The translations under genes were made by a program, and so were the position numbers. Below, in pieces: positions 16,301 to 24,690 of a stretch of DNA of 64,000 bases. The stretch lies in assembly GCA_963761035.1 (NCBI GenBank), contig CAVXFH010000002.1, forward strand, positions 1,364,001 through 1,428,000, read 5' to 3'. Below the pieces are notes generated by a model. The model did not search any database and was not told the DNA's origin. It saw only the letters and a list, made by a program, of their open reading frames with translations. The stretch is from JARRQJ01 sp963761035 (GTDB lineage: Bacteria; Pseudomonadota; Gammaproteobacteria; DRLM01). Each line of letters opens with the position of its first letter. Positions within the stretch are counted from its first letter, which is position 1.

Positions 16301-17788
16301 GTAGCGGGATAGCACCGGCATGGGGGTATCGTCGCCCATGGAGCCCACTGCCTCCTGGCCGGCCTCGGCCAACACCCGCAGTACCTGGTCGCGCTCCTCG
16401 AAGGTGATTTGAAACATCTTCTGATAAACCGCGACCTCGGCTTCATCCCATTGGGAGGTAGATGCCGCTTTGCCGGTTTCCAAGGTTCGGTGGTACTTTT
16501 TCAACCATTGCCGGTAAGGCTGCCGGGATTTGAGCAGGTTGTCGATGTCCGCCGGCAACAGCAACTCGCCGGTAAGCGTATCGGCGGCGATCATCTCGCC
16601 GGGGCGTAAGCGGCCTTTGGCCACCACATCTTCCGGTTTGTAGCCGTAGACCCCGATCTCTGAGGCGAGGGTGATGTGACGGTCCTTGGTCACGACGTAG
16701 CGTGCGGGGCGCAGGCCGTTGCGATCCATGACACAGGCGGCATAGCGGCCATCGGTGAGCACGATACCGGCGGGACCATCCCAGGGTTCCATATGCATGG
16801 AGTGATATTCGTAAAATGCACGCAGATCCGGATCCATGGTTTCCACATTGTTCCAGGCTGGCGGAATCAACAGGCGCATGGCACGGAAGATATCCATGCC
16901 GCCGGCCAGTAGGGCCTCCAGCATGTTGTCCAGGCTGCTGGAGTCGGAGCCGGTCATGGACACCAGCGGGCGGATGTCGTCCATATTGGGAATCGCGGGC
17001 ATCTGGAATTTGCTGCCGCGCGCCACCGACCAATAACGGTTGCCCTGCACGGTGTTGATCTCACCGTTGTGGGCGAGATAGCGAAAGGGCTGCGCCAGGC
17101 GCCACTCCGGCCAGGTATTGGTGGAGAAACGCTGATGGAACACGCACAGGTCCGAGATCAGGCGCTCATCCTCGAGATCGCGGTAAAACACCGGAAGATT
17201 GGCGGGCATCACCAGTCCTTTATAGGACACAACCCTGCGCGACAAGCTGGACACATAGAAAGTTGGGTCTTGGGATGATATGGCCTTCTCGGCGCGACGG
17301 CGGGCAATGTAGAGATGGCGCTCGCAGCCCGCATCGTCCATGGCCGCCGGGACATTGACGAACACTTGCTCGATGCGCGGCAGACTCTTGAGGGCTTCGG
17401 CGCCGCAGGCAGCGGGCTCCACCGGCACGACACGCCAACCCGCGATCTGAAAACCTTGCGCTGCCACTTCGTCGTCGAGACGTTGTTTGGCCGCATCGGC
17501 GAATTTGGCGTTCTGATTCAAAAACACCATACCTACCGCAAAACGCTCGCTTACCCGGAAACCCGCCTCGGCGGCAACGGCGCGCAGGAAGGTTTCCGGC
17601 ACCTTCATCAGCAGACCGCAACCATCCCCCGTCTTGCCGTCCGCGGCCACCGCGCCACGGTGCGTCAGGCATGCCAAGGAGTTGACGGCGGTCCGCACTA
17701 ACCAATGGCTGGCCTTACCGTCCATATGGGCAATCAGACCGAAGCCGCAACTGTCTCTCTCAAATTCCGGCCGGTAGAGCCCCGTCAT
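13349..17788 (-). CDS. gltB: Glutamate synthase (NADPH) large subunit
   Basis: A 1479-residue alpha subunit: N-terminal class II glutamine amidotransferase, central domain, FMN-binding synthase domain and C-terminal GXGXG beta-helix (for example GVVVVLGNTGLNYGAGMTGG). The start at ATG 17788 puts the catalytic cysteine of RDSCGFGLIAHMDG at residue 14, implying removal of a 13-residue propeptide. The [3Fe-4S] cysteines are in GCKYLRICHLNNCATGV. The open frame extends upstream to a GTG at 17914, but a strong promoter at 17898-17927 lies inside that extension, so the shorter start is favoured. The ribosome-binding site is weak. It is co-transcribed with gltD. Confidence 0.94.
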   Translation of the reverse strand: MTGLYRPEFERDSCGFGLIAHMDGKASHWLVRTAVNSLACLTHRGAVAADGKTGDGCGLLMKVPETFLRAVAAEAGFRVSERFAVGMVFLNQNAKFADAAKQRLDDEVAAQGFQIAGWRVVPVEPAACGAEALKSLPRIEQVFVNVPAAMDDAGCERHLYIARRRAEKAISSQDPTFYVSSLSRRVVSYKGLVMPANLPVFYRDLEDERLISDLCVFHQRFSTNTWPEWRLAQPFRYLAHNGEINTVQGNRYWSVARGSKFQMPAIPNMDDIRPLVSMTGSDSSSLDNMLEALLAGGMDIFRAMRLLIPPAWNNVETMDPDLRAFYEYHSMHMEPWDGPAGIVLTDGRYAACVMDRNGLRPARYVVTKDRHITLASEIGVYGYKPEDVVAKGRLRPGEMIAADTLTGELLLPADIDNLLKSRQPYRQWLKKYHRTLETGKAASTSQWDEAEVAVYQKMFQITFEERDQVLRVLAEAGQEAVGSMGDDTPMPVLSRYVRSLYDYFRQQFAQVTNPPIDPLREQIVMSLETCFGRERNLFEETPVHAARLVTESPVLSEEKYEKLLSIEDPAYAAALISLQYDDSRGLRPAVEAVCDAAEAAVRAGKVILILSDQDIEQGKLPVHALLATGAVHHRLVYKGLRCDANIVVVTATARDPHHFAALIGYGATAVFPYLAYQCLYDMVRSGEIKGRELDQLAPAYRKGINKGLYKIMSKMGISTIASYRGAQLFEAVGLGDEVVNLCFTGTCSRIQGAGFEDLENDQRQLAHESWLTRKSIQQGGLLKFIHGGEYHAYNPDVVTSLRRAVQSGDYADYKIYADAVNGRPVTTFRDLLKIRDGIKSIPIDDVEPVEAILPRFDSAGMSLGALSPEAHEALATAMNRLGGRSNSGEGGEDPARYGTERMSKIKQVASGRFGVTPAYLINAEVLQIKIAQGAKPGEGGQLPGDKVNRLIARLRYARPGVALISPPPHHDIYSIEDLAQLIFDLKQVNPKALVSVKLVAEPGVGTIAAGVAKAYADLITIAGYDGGTGASPLTSIKYAGGPWELGLSETHQTLRRNDLRAKVRVQTDGGLKTGLDVIKAAILGAESFGFGTGPMIALGCKYLRICHLNNCATGVATQDDNLRKMHFIGLPEMVMNYFRFLARETREWLALIGVRSMAELIGRTDLLEIMAGQTAKQLRLDLSPLLSDGGVSKDKPQFCTSPRNEPFDKGELAERMVRDCLEAIEHKKGGGFEYRLRNVNRSIGARLSGEIARRHGDKGMEDAPITLHLQGTAGQSFGVWNAGGLNLLLEGDANDYVGKGMAGGKLVIFPPKGSRFNSRDTAIIGNTCLYGATGGKLFASGMAGERFAVRNSGAHAVVEGCGDHGCEYMTGGVVVVLGNTGLNYGAGMTGGFSFILDLDKGFVDRYNHELVDIHRITTEPMEVHRNYLRGMIEEFIAETGSAWGREILEDFASYLPRFWLVKPKALEIHTLLDALLNAA

Positions 17789-17897
17789 TGTCGTATTGGT
17801 CGTCACTGGAATTAAGCCCGCCTGATTGCTTTGGCGCTTGCCGCCACCCGTTGCGCGCACACAATAACCCGCCTCACAAGAGACGAAATGGGACAGG

Positions 17898-17927
17898 AGT
17901 ATACAAGTGTACACGCATGGATTTCAA
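17898..17927 (-). promoter_or_regulatory. Sigma70-type promoter of gltBD
   Basis: On the minus strand TTGAAA (17922-17927) is followed after 18 bp by TATACT (17898-17903), both close to consensus. Transcription would start near 17891, giving a leader of about 100 nt before the chosen gltB start. The position excludes the upstream GTG at 17914 as the main start. The 211-bp gap between the DamX-like gene and gltB holds nothing else I recognise. Confidence 0.6.
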
Positions 17928-17999
17928 CGCAAGAGGGAAATCGCGGAGAAACCTTGATCTTACACAGGTTTTACCGCTAATCAAATAGTTGTCCGGGCG

Positions 18000-19616
18000 T
18001 TATTGGCCTTGAGATTCCGGTTGTTTTTCAAGTTGGTCGTGAAGGATCTTAAAACTCCGGATCCACGGATTTGTCACCCCCCATTTGGCGGGCACTTCTT
18101 TAGCCGCTTGTTCGGCCTCGGCATGGGTGCCGTAGACGCCGTAAACCAAGGTATAGAATATTTGCCCATCGCGCTGCACTGGGAAATATGCGGCCTTGCC
18201 CTGCAAATGGTGTATCTCAATGAATTGTCGCGCAACCTTTTCTTCCTTGAGCACCACCAACTGCAAGGTGTACCGGTCATCCGGCTGGGCTCGCACCCAT
18301 TTTTCGCCGCGAATAGTACCGGTGGCGGGGTGTACCGCCGGTTTGGCCTTGGCAACCTGGGGTTTTGCAACTTCTGGCGCGGCTGTTTGCGCTACCTGTG
18401 ATGGCGGAGGAGGCGTTTGGGGAAGCGGCGGCGTGAGGGTGGCCGCGACATCCGGGGCACGCTCTGCGGCAGGGACGGGCACCTCTTTCGTCACCGGGGA
18501 AAGAGGGGGGAGGGGCAAAGCCTTCTCCGACTCCGGAGCGGATGAGACCGTTTCAGACAGGGAGGGCGCGGTATCGGCCTGCGCCCTTTCCGCTCCCGGC
18601 GGATGGATGACATGATCTTCATCCCCGACCGTCAAGGGTGGCGGCAATTCCAGGGTAGCGGTTTGTCGCGGTGCAGCCGGCGGCGGCGATTTAAGTAAGG
18701 CGGTTCGCAAGGGGCCGGCCACTATGGCCACTATTAAGATCAGCGCAAGCACCGCTGCCGCCATCCATGTAAATCGCTTAACGACCCCGGGTTTATCCGA
18801 ACCACCCTTTCCCGCTTTGTACTCTTTACCGTCCAAGGTCTTTTCCTGCAACACCCGCCGCGCCATTTCATTGATGCGCGCTGCTATTCCTCCCGAAGAC
18901 GCATGAACCTTGTTGATCAGTATCGCGTTAAAAGGGCCGTCATCGGCGGCCCCGGCGGCGCGAAGCCGGTGGCGGATATAGCCTCCGGTCTCTTGTTCGG
19001 TAAAGGGCATCATTTCGAAGGTATGAGTCACCCGGGCGGCGAGAGAAGTCAGGGCGGGACTGGCGAACAAGTTTTGCAGTTGTGGCGTACCGAACAATAC
19101 TATCGACAGGGTATGACCGGTGTCGTTCTCGGCGCAGAGATTCAGGACCAATTCCATCATGGCGGCGCTGAGATATTGGGCATCATCCAGCAGCAGGATG
19201 GGTGTCTGGGCATTCTGCCGCAGTGCCCGCAACTGTGTAATCAAGGCCGCATACAACGCCTGGGGTTCGATACGGTTGTCCAAGGACAGACCGAAGCCCC
19301 GCGCCATATCCCGCAACAATTCGTCGCGGCCCATATCGACCCGAGCGGTTACTGTCGCGATCCGCCAGATATCGTTGGCGCGCGCCACAAATTGCCGCAG
19401 TAAGGCCGTCTTGCCTACCCCCGGCTTGCCCGTAACCAACAGTAAGGGGCTGTAAGGCGCAAGATGGAGCAAGAGGTCGAGGCGTTGCGCGCCGTCGGTG
19501 GACGCATAAAAAAAGTGGCCGGCGGCGTTTTCGGCAAATGGATCGTTGAGCAGCCCTTCGCCCGATAAAAGGGGAGAAATATCGTCGTGGCGTAGATTAG
19601 CGGGTTGTGGAATCAT
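18000..19616 (-). CDS. DamX-like cell-division protein: AAA ATPase fused to a SPOR domain
   Basis: A 538-residue protein. An ExeA/GspA-type AAA domain comes first, with Walker A GKPGVGKT at residues 63-70 and Walker B ILLLDDAQYL near 140. A single transmembrane helix follows at about 286-306, then a Pro/Ala-rich periplasmic linker, then a C-terminal SPOR domain (about 455-530; YTLQLVVLKEEKVARQF ... YTLVYGVYGTHAEAE). SPOR domains bind denuded septal peptidoglycan. The position between aroB and gltB is where damX sits in many gammaproteobacteria; the full ATPase domain is typical of Pseudomonas-like versions. Here dgt and a WGR gene separate it from aroB. GAGGTAAGG precedes the ATG. Confidence 0.85.
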   Translation of the reverse strand: MIPQPANLRHDDISPLLSGEGLLNDPFAENAAGHFFYASTDGAQRLDLLLHLAPYSPLLLVTGKPGVGKTALLRQFVARANDIWRIATVTARVDMGRDELLRDMARGFGLSLDNRIEPQALYAALITQLRALRQNAQTPILLLDDAQYLSAAMMELVLNLCAENDTGHTLSIVLFGTPQLQNLFASPALTSLAARVTHTFEMMPFTEQETGGYIRHRLRAAGAADDGPFNAILINKVHASSGGIAARINEMARRVLQEKTLDGKEYKAGKGGSDKPGVVKRFTWMAAAVLALILIVAIVAGPLRTALLKSPPPAAPRQTATLELPPPLTVGDEDHVIHPPGAERAQADTAPSLSETVSSAPESEKALPLPPLSPVTKEVPVPAAERAPDVAATLTPPLPQTPPPPSQVAQTAAPEVAKPQVAKAKPAVHPATGTIRGEKWVRAQPDDRYTLQLVVLKEEKVARQFIEIHHLQGKAAYFPVQRDGQIFYTLVYGVYGTHAEAEQAAKEVPAKWGVTNPWIRSFKILHDQLEKQPESQGQ

Positions 19617-19699
19617 GCCTTACCTCGGTACGAGGTCGCCCCTCCCGGGCAACGGTTTATCCTATCACCTGGACCACAATTTGCCGCCAAAAATCCTCT

Positions 19700-19960
19700 T
19701 CAGCGGCGAACGCGGGTACGCGCTCCTTCCACGAATACCACTCGAAAGCCGCGCGCTACTTGGATGTCCCGCGCCTTGATCATGGCACACTCCGCCGCTT
19801 CGTGGCTGGAGAAAAATTCCCGCTTGCTGCGCCCCACGGCATCCTGTCGTCCCGACTCGCGGATCAAGGACCAGCCTCCCAGCAAATCCTCTTGCAACAA
19901 CAACTGATAGTAACGGGGCGGGTGGTCGCCGCTTGCCGGCATTTGCATATAAATTCTCAT
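19700..19960 (-). CDS. WGR-domain protein
   Basis: An 86-residue protein with PPRYYQLLLQEDLLGGWSLIRESGRQ, the W-G/S-R pattern of a compact WGR-like domain, then a helix and RGFRVVFVEG. WGR domains occur in PARPs and in small bacterial proteins of unknown function and probably bind nucleic acid. In this copy the segment is GGW-S-L-I-R-E-S-G-R, a little divergent from W-G-R. It sits 31 bp after dgt and 83 bp before the DamX-like gene on the same strand. The whole length is the domain; no other feature is visible. Confidence 0.65.
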   Translation of the reverse strand: MRIYMQMPASGDHPPRYYQLLLQEDLLGGWSLIRESGRQDAVGRSKREFFSSHEAAECAMIKARDIQVARGFRVVFVEGARTRVRR

Positions 19961-19991
19961 AACTAGCCATTACATCACACCAAACGGGATG

Positions 19992-21161
19992 TTACGTCAA
20001 CTGCGCTGGGTTGAATACCCGCTCATATTCGGCAATGGCATAGCGGTCGGTCATGCCGGCGATGTAGTCGCTAACCGCGCGGGCGCGGCCCGCTGCACCC
20101 TGGCTTTTCTCCCGGGTGTCGGCCTGCACTGAAAACTCCGGCGGCAACAATGCCGGGTCGTTCACAAAAACCTCGAACAGGGTACGGATCACCCGTTGCG
20201 ACTTGGCGGTCATGCGCCGCACCTTGTAATGCTGATAAAGGTGCTTGCGTAGAAAGCGCTTGAGCTCGAGATTGTACTCGCGCATGGCGTCACCGAACCC
20301 GATCAGGGGTGCGGCCTGGATACGCACCTCGTCGATGTCGGCCGGTGCCGCCTTGGTCAATCGCTCCCGGCTGGCCTCCACCAAATCAGTGACTTGCCGG
20401 TTAATCATGCGCCGCACCACTTCGTGAATCAGGCGCCGGCCGCTGAGATCGGGATAACGCAACATAACCACTTCGAACTGTTCGCTGAATAGGCCGATCT
20501 CCCGCAATTGTTCGACGGAGATAAGACCGGCACGCAAACCGTCGTCCACGTCGTGATTGTTGTAAGCAATCTCGTCAGCGACGTTGGCAAGCTGCGCCTC
20601 CAGGCCGGGTTGCCGTTTGTTCAAGAAGCGCTGCCCCAGTTCGCCCAGATCCTTGGCCTTGGCCGGCGCGCAGTGTTTTAAAATCCCTTCGCGCGACTCG
20701 AAAGTTAGATTGAGTCCGCGGAATTCAGCATAACGTTCCTCCAATTCGTCCACCACCCGCAGCGATTGCAAATTGTGCTCGAAACCGCCGTAGTCCTTCA
20801 TGCAAGCATTGAGGGCATCCTGGCCGGCATGGCCGAATGGCGTGTGCCCCAGGTCATGGGCCAGGGCGATCGCCTCGGTGAGATCTTCGTTGAGATGCAG
20901 GGTGCGGGCGATAGAACGGCCGATCTGCGCCACCTCGATGGAGTGGGTGAGACGGGTACGGAACATGTCGCCTTCATGATTCACGAATACCTGGGTCTTA
21001 TATTCAAGACGGCGGAAGGCGCTGGAGTGGATGATGCGGTCGCGATCGCGCTGATATTCTCCGCGGTAACTGGGCGCCGGCTCCGTAAGGCGCCGGCCGC
21101 GGGAAAGCTGTTCCCGAGCGGCATAGGGCGCTAAGCGCGTGTCACCTGCGGTTTGGGTCAT
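19992..21161 (-). CDS. dgt: dGTPase-like deoxynucleotide triphosphohydrolase
   Basis: A 389-residue HD-domain phosphohydrolase. Motifs: FRRLEYKTQVF, RTRLTHSIEVAQIGR (first HD histidine), and AHDLGHTPFGHAGQ (HD pair), with later NVADEIAYNNHDVDDG. These are diagnostic of the dGTP triphosphohydrolase family, and the length (under 400) places it in the shorter 'type 2' dgt-like group rather than the 505-residue E. coli enzyme. The reaction is dNTP to deoxynucleoside plus triphosphate, controlling dNTP pools. It starts 6 bp after the aroB stop, so it belongs to the aroK-aroB transcript. This insertion of dgt between aroB and the damX-like gene is seen in some gammaproteobacteria. Confidence 0.92.
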   Translation of the reverse strand: MTQTAGDTRLAPYAAREQLSRGRRLTEPAPSYRGEYQRDRDRIIHSSAFRRLEYKTQVFVNHEGDMFRTRLTHSIEVAQIGRSIARTLHLNEDLTEAIALAHDLGHTPFGHAGQDALNACMKDYGGFEHNLQSLRVVDELEERYAEFRGLNLTFESREGILKHCAPAKAKDLGELGQRFLNKRQPGLEAQLANVADEIAYNNHDVDDGLRAGLISVEQLREIGLFSEQFEVVMLRYPDLSGRRLIHEVVRRMINRQVTDLVEASRERLTKAAPADIDEVRIQAAPLIGFGDAMREYNLELKRFLRKHLYQHYKVRRMTAKSQRVIRTLFEVFVNDPALLPPEFSVQADTREKSQGAAGRARAVSDYIAGMTDRYAIAEYERVFNPAQLT

Positions 21162-21167
21162 ATAGTG

Positions 21168-22253
21168 TCATCGCTCGCGGTAAGCGCCGAGTATCTCGCG
21201 TAATAAGGCTGGATCGTATTCGGCCGTCACTACCGCATTGCCCACGGCCCTCAACAATACTAAGCGAATTCGACCGTCCTGGGCCTTTTTATCCACCGCC
21301 ATCAATTCCAACATCCGTACCGGATCCAATCCCGCGGGGGCGCGCACCGGCAGTCTGGCGCGTTGCAAGAGGGTCTCGATCCGCGCCACTTCAACTGCAT
21401 CGAGCCAAGCCATACGCGCGGAGAGCGCGGCGGCCATACACATCCCGGCAGCCACCGCCTCGCCGTGCAACCAGACGCCATATCCCATGCCGGTCTCGAT
21501 GGCATGAGCGAAGGTATGGCCCAGATTCAACAGCGCGCGCTCGCCGCTCTCCCTCTCATCGGCAGCCACTACCTCCGCCTTGTTGCGGCAAGAACGTTCG
21601 ATGGCCTCGGCCAGGACCGCGGCATCGCGATGTAGCAGGGCGTCCATATTGGTTTCCAGCCACTGGAGAAAGCCGGCGTCGCGGACCAAGCCGTATTTGA
21701 TGACCTCGGCAAGACCGGCGCTCAATTCCCGGTCGGGCAGGGTATTCAGGGTAGCGGTATCGATCAACACGCATTGCGGTTGATGGAAGGCGCCGATCAT
21801 GTTCTTGCCCAGGGGATGATTAATCCCGGTCTTACCGCCCACTGAGGAATCCACTTGGGCGAGGAGCGTGGTAGGCACTTGAATGAAGGGCACGCCGCGC
21901 TGATAACAGGCAGCGGCAAAACCGGCCATGTCGCCGATGACGCCGCCGCCCAGGGCCACCAGCGTGACGCGTCGATCGCAGTGATTTTCCAACAGGGCGT
22001 CGAAGATGCGGTTCAGCGCTTCCCAGGTCTTGTGCTGCTCGCCGTCCGGCAACATTACAGTATGGCATTGCCAATCCGCGAAGGTCGCCAGTATTTGTTG
22101 CAAGTAGAGCGGCGCCACCGTTTCGTTGGTAACAAGCATCACCTGGCGCCCGACGACATGGGGCCGCGCCAGTTCGGTGCGCGCCAATAGGCCCTCACCG
22201 ATGTGGATGGGATAGCGGCGCTCGCCGAGCTCAACAACCAGGGTCTTCATCAT
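21168..22253 (-). CDS. aroB: 3-dehydroquinate synthase
   Basis: A 361-residue enzyme cyclising DAHP to 3-dehydroquinate (second shikimate step, NAD- and Zn-dependent). Signature stretches: LVALGGGVIGDMAGFAAA (NAD site), QVPTTLLAQVDSSVGGKTGINHP, and the zinc ligands around NLGHTFAHAIE and GEAVAAGM. The start MMKTL overlaps the end of aroK by 23 bases, indicating tight coupling; the second Met (22250) is also possible. Length matches the family. Confidence 0.96.
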   Translation of the reverse strand: MMKTLVVELGERRYPIHIGEGLLARTELARPHVVGRQVMLVTNETVAPLYLQQILATFADWQCHTVMLPDGEQHKTWEALNRIFDALLENHCDRRVTLVALGGGVIGDMAGFAAACYQRGVPFIQVPTTLLAQVDSSVGGKTGINHPLGKNMIGAFHQPQCVLIDTATLNTLPDRELSAGLAEVIKYGLVRDAGFLQWLETNMDALLHRDAAVLAEAIERSCRNKAEVVAADERESGERALLNLGHTFAHAIETGMGYGVWLHGEAVAAGMCMAAALSARMAWLDAVEVARIETLLQRARLPVRAPAGLDPVRMLELMAVDKKAQDGRIRLVLLRAVGNAVVTAEYDPALLREILGAYRER

Positions 22254-22842
22254 CCACCGTCGTTTCGGTTAAGGGGTTGCGCCGCTTGCCGCGTACTGAA
22301 GATTTATTATGGCCCTTGGCACGACCAGGTTCACGAATTTTAGCGAGGATTTCACGTTCGGCGCCGCGGGCCGTGCGTCCGCCGGTGTCCACCACTAAAT
22401 CGGCGACCTCGCGGTATAAGGCATCGCGAATCGATAGCAATTCTTGGAGACGGGCTTGGGGATCGGCGGTCTGCAACAGCGGACGATGCCGGTCCTTGGC
22501 GGTGCGAACCAGTAATTGATCGACCGTGGCATAGAGATAGATCACCGTACCCCGTTCCTGAAGACAGGCGCGGTTCTCCGGGTCCAGCACCGCTCCGCCG
22601 CCGGTGGCCAACACGATGCCGTTGCGCTGGCTGAGTTCGTCGATGATCTTTTTTTCCCGCTGACGGAAACCGGTCTCGCCCTCCACGTCGAAGATCAAGG
22701 GGATGCTGGCGCCGGTGCGGCGCTCGATCTCATGGTCGCTGTCCACGAACGCCATATCCAACGATTTGGCCAGATGGCGGCCGATAGTGGATTTGCCGGC
22801 GCCCATGAGACCGACTAGGAAGATATTCTTAGGCTTGCCCAT
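22231..22842 (-). CDS. aroK: Shikimate kinase
   Basis: A 203-residue P-loop kinase phosphorylating shikimate at the 3-hydroxyl. Walker A is LVGLMGAGKSTIG (about residues 9-21), the substrate-binding DSDHEIERR follows, and LATGGGAV is the third signature; the lid is RTAKDRHRPLL. The first ~170 residues are a normal AroK; the last ~30 (AKGHNKSSVRGKRRNPLTE...) form a basic tail longer than in E. coli AroK, overlapping aroB. A hairpin terminator separates the gene from the upstream lipoprotein gene, so aroK probably has its own promoter. Confidence 0.94.
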   Translation of the reverse strand: MGKPKNIFLVGLMGAGKSTIGRHLAKSLDMAFVDSDHEIERRTGASIPLIFDVEGETGFRQREKKIIDELSQRNGIVLATGGGAVLDPENRACLQERGTVIYLYATVDQLLVRTAKDRHRPLLQTADPQARLQELLSIRDALYREVADLVVDTGGRTARGAEREILAKIREPGRAKGHNKSSVRGKRRNPLTETTVDDEDPGC

Positions 22843-22875
22843 ACGGCCAATAGTATGCCGCGGGCCGCGGAATGA

Positions 22876-22910
22876 GAAGAGCGGGCGCGCGGCTAGTTAA
22901 CTGCGCCCGC
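22876..22910 (-). terminator. Hairpin between the Ig-like lipoprotein gene and aroK
   Basis: An 8-bp perfect GC stem (GCGGGCGC / GCGCCCGC, 22881-22888 with 22903-22910) closes a 14-base loop and is followed on the minus strand by TCTTCTCATT, a T-rich but interrupted tail. It lies 20 bp past the lipoprotein stop. A second GC palindrome (CCGCGG repeated at 22858 and 22865) follows. Confidence 0.55.
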
Positions 22911-22929
22911 GATCGGCTATGCCGAGATT

Positions 22930-24615
22930 TTAGTCTTTAACGCCGATGGTATCGTAGGTCTTGGTGCCGCTGGGCGCCGTCACTGTTACCGTAACGGTGC
23001 CGGTGCTCGATGTGCCGTCCGTGCCCACAAAGATACTATAGGCTAGCGGACCGTTGAAATTGGTGTTGCCCACCGTATAGTTGGTTGGACCGGAGAGCTT
23101 GCCATTGTCGGTAGAAATGGCAATGGTAGTACCTTTAGGCATCGGTTGATTATGAGAAAAATCTCCGATGGTAAATGTAATCGTCGTGCCGGTAGCGGCA
23201 TCCGCGCAGGTGCTGGCGCCGCAGGCGACGGTCGCGGCCGCAACGGTAGCGATTTGCGCAAACGAATCCGACATCACCAACACACCTTGATTCCATACGA
23301 TCAGCTTGGTCGTAGTGCTGCATAGTGTGCTGTGCGTACAAAGGATGCCGTTAAATTTGCCGTCCGCCGCATCATAGAGACCGTTGTGGTTATAATCCAC
23401 GAAAAACTCGCCACTGTCGTGGACGCCATTTTCGTTGTCGTCTCGATAAGCCTCGGGTAGGTCTATCGCCGAGGGCGGGGACGGGAAGATATCGGCGTCA
23501 TCGAATTCACCGTTACCGTTAGTATCGACAAAGCTCTCTTCACCGCTGGCGGAGGCGATAATCGTCACCCGACCATCACTTGGGCGAAAATTCTGGCTTA
23601 CCCAATTTACGCTGCAGGCGCCTTCTACTGTGGTGCACGATCCCCCTATGGAGCCGCCCTCGGCGGTAAAGGTCACCGCGGTACCGTCAGGGACCGGGTT
23701 GTTAAAGCGATCGGCAAGTCGGGCGGTGACTGGAACCGTTACGCCATCAATGAGCCACGCTTCCGGATTTAATGTCGCGATGCTCAGCGACACGTTCTTA
23801 TAGGTAGGAATTCCGGTGGTGACTGACAACTGATCGGACTGGGTAGCGATCGCCGTTCCATTCACCGTCGCACTCACCCGCACCGGCGTGGGAATCGTCC
23901 CCGCCTGCACTACGGTCTGCACTAGGCCGCTGGCGTCTGTCTGGGCTGTTGACGGACTTATCGACAACCCGCCGACATTGGTATCCAAATCGAAAGTTAC
24001 GTTTTGTTTCGGTACCGCGCCACCGACGCTATTCAAGACTTTGAAGATTACGGTGGAGGTTTCAGACAGACCCGCGCCCCCGGTGCCTTTCAAGGCAATT
24101 TTAGTTGGCGTGGCCGAAACAAACTGGATGGAACCGAGGGTCGCCGCCGCCACGGTAATAGTCACACTCGCGCTAATAGTGCCGCCGCCCGCCGACGCGG
24201 TCGCCGTGATCGTGTCGGCACCCGAGCACCCTATCGCCACATAGGTGCTGACAGCCGTACCAGTAGTCGTGGTCACCGGCGACGTCAGCGTCGCACTGTT
24301 CTGACTGACGCAGGTTGACGTAAAAGTCACGGCTGTGGAAGTCGTGTAGGGGCTCCCATTCTCATCCACGAGATTGGCGGTGACGCTGGTGCTCCCGCCA
24401 GCCGAGAGCGAAGATACTCCGAGGGCTAGCACACCGGCGACAAATCCCGCGCCCGAACCATTTCCGATGCGCACGGTGGTTGAAGTACTGCCCCCAGTGG
24501 TCCCACCCGTCGTGTTGCCTGATGTTGACGCGGCGATAAAGGCATCACTGCCGCCACATCCCGCCACCAATGCCATGATGAGCAAGACGACTGTGTTTTT
24601 GATAAAGATCTTCAT
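22930..24615 (-). CDS. Ig-like (invasin/Big type) lipoprotein with three EF-hand-type calcium loops
   Basis: A 561-residue surface-type protein. ATG 24615 gives a lipoprotein signal with lipobox LVAGC (Cys20) followed by GGSD, then a Gly/Thr/Ser linker. At least three bacterial Ig-like repeats are visible (for example 73-156, 163-270, 276-358: 'VTANLVDENGSP', 'VTFDLDTNVGG...DASGLVQTVV', 'VTARLADRFNNPVPDGTAVTFTAEGGSI'). A 55-residue insert carries three perfect 12-residue loops: DTNGNGEFDDAD (364), DDNENGVHDSGE (392) and DYNHNGLYDAAD (407). Cysteine pairs (102/130, 327/334, 426/432, 465/470) suit disulfides outside the cytoplasm. It lies 75 bp after pilQ on the same strand. Calcium binding and pilus-linked adhesion are inferred; no exact family is recognised. 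Confidence 0.75.
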   Translation of the reverse strand: MKIFIKNTVVLLIMALVAGCGGSDAFIAASTSGNTTGGTTGGSTSTTVRIGNGSGAGFVAGVLALGVSSLSAGGSTSVTANLVDENGSPYTTSTAVTFTSTCVSQNSATLTSPVTTTTGTAVSTYVAIGCSGADTITATASAGGGTISASVTITVAAATLGSIQFVSATPTKIALKGTGGAGLSETSTVIFKVLNSVGGAVPKQNVTFDLDTNVGGLSISPSTAQTDASGLVQTVVQAGTIPTPVRVSATVNGTAIATQSDQLSVTTGIPTYKNVSLSIATLNPEAWLIDGVTVPVTARLADRFNNPVPDGTAVTFTAEGGSIGGSCTTVEGACSVNWVSQNFRPSDGRVTIIASASGEESFVDTNGNGEFDDADIFPSPPSAIDLPEAYRDDNENGVHDSGEFFVDYNHNGLYDAADGKFNGILCTHSTLCSTTTKLIVWNQGVLVMSDSFAQIATVAAATVACGASTCADAATGTTITFTIGDFSHNQPMPKGTTIAISTDNGKLSGPTNYTVGNTNFNGPLAYSIFVGTDGTSSTGTVTVTVTAPSGTKTYDTIGVKD

Positions 24616-24690
24616 ATTTACCCATGCCTCCGCAAAACAATCCATGGTAAATCTCGCCCGCCCCATGAAGATGCTTCGCAACTCTTATAT

